DNA of 5,866 nt, taken from contig NVQY01000076.1 in NCBI GenBank assembly GCA_002400675.1, positions 4,937 through 10,802 of the forward strand. The letters run 5' to 3'. The notes beneath the pieces are model-generated. The model was not told the DNA's origin and searched no databases. It worked only from the letters and a program-made list of their open reading frames with translations. This DNA comes from Paracoccaceae bacterium (GTDB lineage: Bacteria > Pseudomonadota > Alphaproteobacteria > Rhodobacterales > Rhodobacteraceae). The position numbers were made by a program, and so were the translations under genes. How positions within the stretch are numbered: the first letter of the stretch is position 1; every line of letters begins with the position of its first letter. This document shows positions 1-4,964 of the stretch, in pieces.

Positions 1-29
1 TCCCTGATGGCTTGGGGTAAGAGGGCGAT

Positions 30-1688
30 ATGGCTGACCAATTCCGCGTGACACTGGCGCAGTTGAACCCGACTGTCGGGGATCTGGCAGGCAACGGTGC
101 CAAGGCCCGTGACGCATGGGCACAAGGGCGCGCGGCGGGGGCCGATCTGGTGGCGCTGCCGGAGATGTTCATCACTGGCTACAACACCCAGGATCTGGTG
201 ATGCGCCCGGCATTTCAGGCCGATGCCATCGCAGAAATCCACAAACTGGCCGCAGCCTGCGCCGATGGGCCGGCGCTGGCGATTGGCGGGCCTTGGGTGG
301 AAGAGGGCAAGCTGTATAACGCCTATCTGATCCTTAAGGGCGGCAAGATCGCCAGCAAGTCGTTAAAGCATCATCTGCCCAATGAAACCGTGTTTGACGA
401 GGTGCGCATTTTTGAGTCCGGCCCTTTGGGGGGTCCGTATTCGGTGGGCAACACCCGCATCGGGTCGCCGATTTGCGAGGATGCGTGGTACGATGATGTC
501 ACCGAAACGCTGGAGGAAACCGGGGCCGAATTCCTGCTGATCCCCAACGGGTCACCCTATTATCGTGACAAGCTTGAGGTGCGGCTGAACCAGATGGTGG
601 CGCGGGTGATCGAGACCGGATTGCCGCTTATTTACCTCAATATGGTCGGCGGGCAGGATGATCAGGTGTTTGATGGCGGCACGTTTGCGCTGAACCCGGG
701 CGGGGCGCTGGCGCTGCAAATGCCGGTGTTTGACGAGGCGGTGACCCATGTGGACCTGACACGCTCCGATGATGGCTGGCGCATTGAGCCGGGCAAGGTG
801 CACACACATCCCGACGCGTGGGAACAGGATTACCGGGTCATGGTCACGGGATTGCGTGACTATATCGCCAAGACCGGGTTTTCGTCCGTGTTGCTGGGCA
901 TGTCGGGCGGCGTCGATTCGGCGTTGGTGGCGGCGATTGCCGTGGATGCGCTGGGGGCGGATAATGTGCGCTGTGTGATGCTGCCATCGGAATATACCGC
1001 GCCCGAGTCGCTTGAGGATGCGGAACTGGCCGCCAAGGCGTTGGGGTGTCGGTATGACCATGTGCCTATCGGTGAGGGGCGCGCGGCGATCACCAACACC
1101 CTCGCGCCGTTGTTTGAGGGTCTGGCAGAAGACTTGACCGAGGAAAACATTCAGTCACGCCTGCGCGGGTTGCTGCTGATGGCGATGTCCAACAAGTTTG
1201 GCGAAATGTTGCTGACCACGGGCAACAAATCCGAAGTGGCAGTGGGCTATGCGACGATCTACGGTGATATGGCGGGGGGGTATAACCCGATCAAGGACCT
1301 GTATAAAACCCGCGTGTTTGAGACCTGCCGCTGGCGCAATGACAACCACCGCGACTGGATGAAGGGGCCAAAAGGCGAGGTGATCCCGCCGCGCATCATC
1401 GACAAACCGCCGAGCGCCGAGTTGCGCGCCGACCAGAAAGACAGCGATTCCCTGCCGGATTACCCGGAACTGGACGCTTTGTTGGAGATTCTGGTGGATG
1501 GCGACGGGTCGATTGCCGATTGCGTGGCCGCCGGGTTTGAGCGCGATGTGGCCAAGCGGATCGAGCATCTGATCTACATCAGCGAATACAAGCGCTTTCA
1601 ATCGGCCCCCGGTGCGCGTCTTACCGAGCGCGCGTTCTGGCTGGACCGGCGTTATCCAATGGTCAACCGCTGGCGCGATCCGTCCTGA
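30..1688 (+). CDS. nadE: Glutamine-dependent NAD+ synthetase (NadE, two-domain type)
   Basis: This cytosolic enzyme makes the last step of NAD+ synthesis: deamido-NAD+, ATP and glutamine give NAD+, AMP, PPi and glutamate. The protein is 552 aa, normal for the two-domain family. Residues 1-265 form a nitrilase-type glutaminase domain with the expected Glu-Lys-Cys triad visible as E45 (ALPEMF), K113 (SLKHHLPN) and C149 (SPICEDAW). Residues 270-552 form the synthetase domain, with the ATP-binding PP-loop SGGVDSA at 292-298 and TGNKSE at 397-402. The C-terminal KRFQSAPG (521-528) is close to the usual KRRQ..PG. The start is supported by AGAGGG at 20-25, four bases before the ATG. Only 29 bases precede it, so the upstream neighbour and promoter are not visible. 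The 3' end overlaps the convergent 138-aa gene by 37 bp. Identity is secure; the absence of any frame damage suggests a functional gene. Confidence 0.97.
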   Translation: MADQFRVTLAQLNPTVGDLAGNGAKARDAWAQGRAAGADLVALPEMFITGYNTQDLVMRPAFQADAIAEIHKLAAACADGPALAIGGPWVEEGKLYNAYLILKGGKIASKSLKHHLPNETVFDEVRIFESGPLGGPYSVGNTRIGSPICEDAWYDDVTETLEETGAEFLLIPNGSPYYRDKLEVRLNQMVARVIETGLPLIYLNMVGGQDDQVFDGGTFALNPGGALALQMPVFDEAVTHVDLTRSDDGWRIEPGKVHTHPDAWEQDYRVMVTGLRDYIAKTGFSSVLLGMSGGVDSALVAAIAVDALGADNVRCVMLPSEYTAPESLEDAELAAKALGCRYDHVPIGEGRAAITNTLAPLFEGLAEDLTEENIQSRLRGLLLMAMSNKFGEMLLTTGNKSEVAVGYATIYGDMAGGYNPIKDLYKTRVFETCRWRNDNHRDWMKGPKGEVIPPRIIDKPPSAELRADQKDSDSLPDYPELDALLEILVDGDGSIADCVAAGFERDVAKRIEHLIYISEYKRFQSAPGARLTERAFWLDRRYPMVNRWRDPS

Positions 1689-2068
1689 GGCAGGTCTGGC
1701 AGCAAGGCGATCCTGCGCGCCCTCGCGGACGTCATCCGTTCGGGTGAATACAGCGCCCGCAGCGGGGCACCGGTCACCAGATCCGGGTTGCGATCAATGA
1801 AATCCTGCGCGTTGTCATAGGGGTTGGCCACCATACGCTCGGCGATCAGGCACATGAAGGCGACGGTGATGGTGGCGTTGAACTTGTCCAGCGCGCCGGC
1901 CCGTGTGGCCGCCCGGTCGATCCCGGTCGCCACCGTGTGCAAGGCGTCAAAGAAGCCGGAATTGGCCAGCGCCTGATAGGCGACACCCAGATGATCCACA
2001 TGGCGGAACGTGGCGGCGTCCAGCGTATCGGTGGTCAACTGATTCAGCAGCCGGGCGTAGTCGGTCAT
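1652..2068 (-). CDS. Conserved hypothetical protein, 138 aa, second gene of the RHH operon
   Basis: I cannot assign a function. The protein looks soluble and mostly helical, with no signal peptide or membrane span. Blocks that look conserved are FRHVDHLGVAY (21-31, with H23, D25, H26), KFNATIT (62-68), LIAERM (74-79), YDNAQDFIDRNPDL (84-97) and YSPERMTSARAR (107-118). From memory, proteins with an 'F-H-x-D/E-H-x-x-x-A ... T-x-T-x-A-F ... ERM ... YSPxRL' pattern are widespread conserved hypotheticals. H23, H26 and E77 could be a metal site, but that is speculation. The start is well supported: AGAGGA (plus-strand 2075-2080) lies six bases upstream, and the ATG overlaps the RHH stop as ATGA, indicating translational coupling. 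The conserved part seems to end near LLPD (122-125). The last 12 residues, coded antisense to the end of nadE, look like a variable tail. Nothing in it resembles a known RelE, PIN or Fic toxin. Confidence 0.8.
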   Translation of the reverse strand: MTDYARLLNQLTTDTLDAATFRHVDHLGVAYQALANSGFFDALHTVATGIDRAATRAGALDKFNATITVAFMCLIAERMVANPYDNAQDFIDRNPDLVTGAPLRALYSPERMTSARARRIALLPDLPQDGSRQRLTIG

Positions 2069-2319
2069 TGGGCGTCCTCTTTGTCGCGCAGGGCGTGGCT
2101 GTCGGCGGCGGTCAGATCGAGATCGTAGACCTGCCGGAGATGATCAATTTTCGTCAGGGTTTCAGGGGAAAACGGCGTCTTTCCCTCGAAATTATGCAGG
2201 ATCATCGCCTCAAGTATTTCGGCGGTGGAAATCTCAAAATGCTCGGCCAGCCCTTTGAGCACCTTGAGCATGCGTTTTTCCAGTCTCAGGCCGGTTTGGA
2301 TGCGTTCGATTCGTTTCAT
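2065..2319 (-). CDS. Small ribbon-helix-helix (Arc/MetJ-like) putative DNA-binding protein
   Basis: This is an 84-aa protein. Residues 5-12 (RIQTGLRL) would be the DNA-contacting beta strand, 14-28 (EKRMLKVLKGLAEHF) helix A, 29-31 the turn, and 32-46 (TAEILEAMILHNFEG) helix B, so residues 1-46 fit one RHH fold. Residues 47-84 are a polar, acidic tail (SPETLTKIDHLRQVYDLDLTAADSH...) of a kind I recall in a common family of short conserved hypotheticals. RHH proteins act as dimers and are often autorepressors. Consistent with that, a regular array of GGTACC boxes lies 24-42 bp upstream of the start. The ATG is the only possible start, because an in-frame TAA lies eight codons upstream, yet no Shine-Dalgarno sequence precedes it; translation may depend on an overlapping mini-ORF. 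It leads a two-gene operon with the 138-aa protein (ATGA overlap). DNA binding is inferred from the fold pattern only. Confidence 0.82.
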   Translation of the reverse strand: MKRIERIQTGLRLEKRMLKVLKGLAEHFEISTAEILEAMILHNFEGKTPFSPETLTKIDHLRQVYDLDLTAADSHALRDKEDAQ

Positions 2320-2336
2320 GGCGGTGGGTATGGCAT
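2316..2336 (-). CDS. Possible seven-codon leader ORF (M-P-Y-P-P-P-stop) upstream of the RHH gene
   Basis: On the minus strand an ATG at 2336-2334 opens the reading frame MPYPPP and stops at TGA 2318-2316. Its stop overlaps the start of the RHH gene as ATGA. It has a plausible Shine-Dalgarno AGG (plus-strand 2344-2346) seven bases upstream, whereas the RHH ATG has none. Three consecutive prolines immediately before the stop are a known ribosome-pausing context relieved by EF-P. The ORF is too short for statistical support. If the promoter starts transcription downstream of 2336 it would not be translated at all. Confidence 0.22.
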   Translation of the reverse strand: MPYPPP

Positions 2337-2342
2337 ATTTTT

Positions 2343-2362
2343 ACCTAGGTACCAAGGTACCA
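2343..2362. promoter_or_regulatory. Candidate operator: tandem 8-bp GGTACC boxes upstream of the RHH gene
   Basis: The sequence is ACC-TA-GGT-ACC-AA-GGT-ACC: five alternating ACC/GGT triplets with an 8-bp period. It contains a perfect tandem repeat AGGTACCA (2347-2354 and 2355-2362), two GGTACC palindromes centred 8 bp apart, and a perfect palindrome ACCTAGGT (2343-2350). It sits 24 bp before the RHH start codon and overlaps possible -35 elements (TTGGTA on the minus strand at 2363-2358 and 2355-2350; 2358-2363 has a 17-bp spacer to a weak AAATAT). RHH regulators such as MetJ bind tandem 8-bp boxes, so autoregulation by the RHH product is the natural reading. Binding is inferred, not shown. 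Confidence 0.5.
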
Positions 2363-2405
2363 ATTCGCCAAAGATCAACCACCGGCGCGATCCGGGGTGA
2401 GTGGG

Positions 2406-2433
2406 GCGGCGTGGGTTGCACCCACCCTACCGC
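2406..2433. repeat. REP-like intergenic palindrome
   Basis: A hairpin can form with inner stem GTGGGT (2411-2416) and ACCCAC (2420-2425) around the loop TGC, and an outer stem GCGG (2406-2409) with CCGC (2430-2433). An asymmetric internal loop of 1 and 4 bases separates the two stems. Read on the minus strand it contains GGTAGGGTGGGTGCAACCCAC, minus its last base a motif I recall as a frequent short intergenic palindrome in proteobacterial genomes. It may be one copy of a dispersed REP-type element. It lies between the divergent RHH and oxidoreductase genes and has no T-tract on either side. Copy number cannot be judged from one window. Confidence 0.42.
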
Positions 2434-2489
2434 AGACTGACAGGGTTTCGTTACTTCTCAACCGGTTCGAAACGTCTTAGACAGGGGCC

Positions 2490-3821
2490 ATGCCCGGACC
2501 AACTGCCATCCCCGTTATCTCTGACCCCACGCTGCCGGCGCGGGTGGATGTGGTGGTGATTGGCGGCGGGATCATCGGCGCCTCTACTGCGTTGGAGTTG
2601 GCGGAACGGGGGGTGTCCGTGCTGCTGTGTGAAAAGGGCGAGATCGCCGGAGAGCAATCTTCGCGCAACTGGGGCTGGGTTCGCATTGCCCTGCGCGATC
2701 CGCGTGAAATCCCGCTGATGGCCGAGGCGATCCGCCTTTGGCCGGGGATGGACGCACGCACCGGGCGCAAGACCGGCTATACCCGCGCCGGGATCATTTA
2801 TGCGGCCGAGTCCGACAAGGTGCGCGCACGCTATGACCGCTGGGCCGAACATTTGCAGCCGCATCAGATCAGTGCCCGCATTCTGTCGCGGGCCGAGATG
2901 GCCGATATGTTGCCGGGGGCGCAGATGGCTGCGGGGTCGGGGCTGTATACCTCTGGCGACGGACGGGCGGAGCCTCAGTGGGCGACGTCCGCGATTGCCG
3001 AGGCTGCACGCGACGCCGGGGCGCATCTGGTGACGCACTGTGCGGTGCGCAGCGTTGATATGGTGGCAGGGCAGATCGCCGGGGTGGTGACGGAACGCGG
3101 GCGGGTTGCCTGTGACAAGGTGGTTCTGGCCGGGGGCGCGTGGTCGCGGTTGTTTGCCGGCAATGCGGGGGTCGCGTTGCCGCAGCTAAAGGTACTGGCA
3201 TCGGTGTTGCGCACCACGCCGGTTGAAGGCGGCCCGGACGTTGCGATCGGGGCCAAGGGGTTCGCCATTCGCCGGCGCGCCGATGGGGGGTATTCCGTGG
3301 CCTCCAGCGACGAGTCGATTGTCGATATCGTGCCGGACAGTTTTCGCCTTGCCCGCGCGTTCCTGCCGGCCCTGACAACAGAGTGGCGCAGCTTGCGGTT
3401 TCGCCTGTCGGGGCGCTGGCGCGAAGAGATGGGGCAGAAACGGCGCTGGTCACCGGACGAAGAGACTCCGTTTGAGCGTTGTCGGGTTCTGGACCCGGAC
3501 CCGTCGGGGCGGTTGCTGCAAACATGCTGGGACAATGCGCGCCGGGCGTTTCCGGTGTTGCAAAGCGCGGAGATCGCCCAAAGCTGGGCCGGGTTGATCG
3601 ACGTGACCCCGGATGCGATCCCGGTGATCAGCCCGGTGGATGATATGGGGGGGCTTTTCATCGCCACCGGATTTTCCGGGCATGGGTTTGGCATCGCGCC
3701 GGGGGCCGGGCGGTTGATGGCCGATCTGGTGACCGGGACCGCCCCGGTGGTGGACCCGTGGGCATTTCGTCTGTCGCGGTTCAGTGACGGGTCGAAGATC
3801 TATTTGGATTCTGATGTTTAG
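2490..3821 (+). CDS. FAD-dependent amine/amino-acid oxidoreductase (DAO superfamily)
   Basis: This 443-aa flavoprotein probably oxidises the C-N bond of a secondary amine or D-amino-acid-like substrate; the substrate is unknown. The Rossmann motif is VVVIGGGIIGAS (21-32, GxGxxG at G25, G27, G30) with the ribose-binding acidic residue E48 (LLCEKG). The block EQSSRNWGW (55-63) and the N-terminal ~20-residue lead are typical of the glycine/D-amino acid oxidase (DadA-like) subgroup. AGGAWSR (214-220) and the C-terminal FAD-closing region WAGLIDVTPDAIPVI (366-380) with ATGFSGHGFGIAPGAGRLMADL (392-413), counted as two shorter blocks, are also present. There is no signal peptide, so it is probably cytoplasmic. 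ATG 2490 is the earliest in-frame start (TAG at 2478-2480). AGGGG at 2483-2487 is only two bases away, a tight Shine-Dalgarno. CTGACA (2437-2442) could be a -35 but has no good -10. The gene is monocistronic and convergent with the MBL gene. Confidence 0.92.
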   Translation: MPGPTAIPVISDPTLPARVDVVVIGGGIIGASTALELAERGVSVLLCEKGEIAGEQSSRNWGWVRIALRDPREIPLMAEAIRLWPGMDARTGRKTGYTRAGIIYAAESDKVRARYDRWAEHLQPHQISARILSRAEMADMLPGAQMAAGSGLYTSGDGRAEPQWATSAIAEAARDAGAHLVTHCAVRSVDMVAGQIAGVVTERGRVACDKVVLAGGAWSRLFAGNAGVALPQLKVLASVLRTTPVEGGPDVAIGAKGFAIRRRADGGYSVASSDESIVDIVPDSFRLARAFLPALTTEWRSLRFRLSGRWREEMGQKRRWSPDEETPFERCRVLDPDPSGRLLQTCWDNARRAFPVLQSAEIAQSWAGLIDVTPDAIPVISPVDDMGGLFIATGFSGHGFGIAPGAGRLMADLVTGTAPVVDPWAFRLSRFSDGSKIYLDSDV

Positions 3822-3825
3822 GCCT

Positions 3826-3856
3826 GCATTCCTACAGTGACAACTGATAGGAATGC
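3826..3856. terminator. Strong hairpin between convergent genes; candidate bidirectional terminator
   Basis: GCATTCCTA (3826-3834) pairs perfectly with TAGGAATGC (3848-3856). Inside it CAGT (3835-3838) pairs with ACTG (3843-3846), closing a GACA tetraloop. The result is 13 base pairs with one bulged A at 3847. It begins five bases after the oxidoreductase stop (TAG 3819-3821) and includes the last codons and stop (3832-3834) of the opposite-strand MBL gene. The position fits shared termination. No T-tract follows on either strand, so it may instead be a Rho-linked or 3'-end stabilising stem. Confidence 0.55.
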
Positions 3857-4761
3857 GGCACATACCGGTACCCTGCGCCGCGGGTTTCCACATAGCCAAT
3901 TCCGGGCCACGGCATGTGATAGCCGATCATCGGCACGCCATCTGTGGCCAGCATGTCCAGAATGCGCCGCCGGGTTTTGACCGCCTGTTCCTTGTCCATG
4001 TCAAACCGCACCTGCCAGTCGGGATAGGCCAGCGACCAGACGTAGTGATTGGCGAAATCCGCGCCCAGAAACAGTTGTTTGCCGCCGCTTTCCAGCATGT
4101 AGGTCATGTGCCCCGGCGTGTGCCCGAACGCATCCATCCCGGTTATTCCGCTGGCGATGTCGTCGCCTCCGTTGATGAAACTGGTCTTTTCGGCCAGCGG
4201 GCGCATTTGTGATTCGAACATCTTGTTGCCGGACATGTCCCATTCGTCGAACTCGGTGGCCCCGGTGACATAGCGGGCGTTGGGATAGGCCGGGTTGCCA
4301 TCGGTCATCAGGCCGCCGATGTGGTCGGGGTGCATATGTGTCAGCACCACCACATCGACCTGATCGGGGGTGTATCCGGCCTCGGCCAGGGCCGAGGTGG
4401 TGTCGCCTGCGTTCCAGCCGGTATCGAACAGGATCAGTTCGGACCCGGTGTTGACCACGGTGGGGGTAAAGAAGAACAGGATCTGGTCCGCCGGGATATG
4501 CGCCGCCGCCGAAGCTGTGGCAAAGTCGTCGTCAGAGGCATTCAGGCCAAAGATGCTGTGCGGGTTTTTGAAGGGGCGGGTCGAGGACAGGATCGTGGTC
4601 ACTTCGAAATCACCAAGGGTGACGCGGTTGAACCGGGCGTTCCCAGTGGCTTGCTTGGGCGCGCCAGCCATGGCAGTAGAGCCAAGCGCGCCCGTCAGAG
4701 GCAAGGCCGCCGCCCCGGCGATAAGGGCACGGCGAGAGATCATCGGGGTAAACAAGGTCAT
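3832..4761 (-). CDS. Tat-exported metallo-beta-lactamase-fold hydrolase
   Basis: This 309-aa protein belongs to the MBL-fold hydrolase superfamily, zinc enzymes that include lactonases, phosphodiesterases and glyoxalase-like thioesterases; its substrate is unknown. The N-terminus carries a twin-arginine signal (SRRALIAG, R10-R11), a hydrophobic stretch 12-30, and a likely cleavage after AMA at residue 32, so the mature protein should be periplasmic. The metal ligands are all visible: THMHPDHIGG with H142, H144, D146 and H147; H218 (GHTPGHMTY); D235 (FLGADFANHY); and H282 (IGYHMPWPG). The active site therefore looks intact. AGGAG (plus-strand 4770-4774) lies eight bases before the ATG; M7 is an alternative start without better signals. 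A candidate promoter lies at 4820-4849. The stop is inside the hairpin shared with the convergent flavoprotein. A quorum-quenching lactonase role is possible but not supported by any specific residue I can see. Confidence 0.93.
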   Translation of the reverse strand: MTLFTPMISRRALIAGAAALPLTGALGSTAMAGAPKQATGNARFNRVTLGDFEVTTILSSTRPFKNPHSIFGLNASDDDFATASAAAHIPADQILFFFTPTVVNTGSELILFDTGWNAGDTTSALAEAGYTPDQVDVVVLTHMHPDHIGGLMTDGNPAYPNARYVTGATEFDEWDMSGNKMFESQMRPLAEKTSFINGGDDIASGITGMDAFGHTPGHMTYMLESGGKQLFLGADFANHYVWSLAYPDWQVRFDMDKEQAVKTRRRILDMLATDGVPMIGYHMPWPGIGYVETRGAGYRYVPHSYQLSL

Positions 4762-4819
4762 ATCGGTGGCTCCTGAAATTCAGACCGGAAATGGTTCGCG
4801 GGAATGGCCGGGCAAGGCT

Positions 4820-4849
4820 AGCATAAGGCAGCCCGCCATCGCATCACAA
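4820..4849 (-). promoter_or_regulatory. Candidate sigma-70-type promoter for the MBL gene
   Basis: On the minus strand TTGTGA (4849-4844) and TATGCT (4825-4820) are separated by 18 bp, each matching four of six consensus bases. Transcription would start near 4813, giving a 5' leader of about 50 bases before the MBL ATG. It is the best promoter-like pair I found in the 203-bp divergent gap. Confidence 0.38.
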
Positions 4850-4850
4850 T

Positions 4851-4879
4851 TTGGTTCGCCCTCAGCGGGGGGGTATTCG
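4851..4879 (+). promoter_or_regulatory. Weak candidate promoter for gltX
   Basis: TTGGTT (4851-4856) and TATTCG (4874-4879) are spaced by 17 bp on the plus strand, each matching only three consensus bases. The -35 would lie back to back with that of the MBL promoter, one base away, giving a compact divergent arrangement. The last seven spacer bases are a G7 run. The leader to the gltX ATG would be about 80 bases. The call rests on position more than on sequence match. Confidence 0.2.
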
Positions 4880-4922
4880 TGCGGTCTCTGACCGGTTTGG
4901 CCGTGCGGCAATACTGGACAAT

Positions 4923-4946
4923 CGCCCCCCCTTGTGACAAAGGGCG
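4923..4946 (+). other. Imperfect hairpin in the gltX leader
   Basis: CGCCC (4923-4927) can pair with GGGCG (4942-4946), and TTG (4932-4934) with CAA (4938-4940) around the loop TGA. A bulge of four C on one side and one A on the other separates the stems. It ends seven bases before the gltX Shine-Dalgarno AGGAG (4954-4958), so it could modulate initiation. The pairing is modest and may be fortuitous in GC-rich DNA. Confidence 0.25.
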
Positions 4947-4964
4947 CGACAACAGGAGACAGTC

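Noticed and set aside
552..1601. Long minus-strand open frames (148-169 codons) across nadE.
   Set aside because: They are antisense to a clearly conserved enzyme, rich in Arg/His/Pro/Gln as expected for shadow frames of high-GC genes, and lack Shine-Dalgarno sequences or recognisable domains.
1684..1694. CCTG-AGG-CAGG mini-hairpin at the nadE stop.
   Set aside because: A four-base-pair stem with a three-base loop and no T-tract is too weak for a terminator.
2065..2319. Calling the RHH/138-aa pair a toxin-antitoxin system.
   Set aside because: Gene order and size fit loosely, but the second protein shows no toxin motif and looks like a conserved hypothetical family. There is not enough evidence for the name.
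1903..2400. A 165-codon plus-strand frame opposite the RHH and 138-aa genes.
   Set aside because: The minus-strand genes have coupled starts, Shine-Dalgarno support and fold-like sequence. The plus frame has low-complexity shadow composition.
2445..2473. GTTTCG (2445-2450) and CGAAAC (2468-2473) inverted repeat upstream of the oxidoreductase.
   Set aside because: The arms are only 6 bp with a 17-base gap. It could be an operator but is within chance expectation, so it is not annotated.
2869..3899. Minus-strand frames of 149-239 codons opposite the flavoprotein gene.
   Set aside because: They are shadows of the DAO-family gene, with Pro/Arg/Ser-rich composition and no motifs.
4321..4891. Plus-strand frames of 151-173 codons opposite the MBL gene.
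   Set aside because: The MBL gene has all its metal ligands and a Tat signal on the other strand, so these frames are shadows.
4867..4931. G7 (4867-4873) and C7 (4925-4931) runs as phase-variation tracts or a long-range stem.
   Set aside because: Seven-G runs also occur inside nadE (1274-1280) and the flavoprotein gene (3647-3653), so they are ordinary for this GC-rich DNA. The 51-base loop makes pairing weak evidence.
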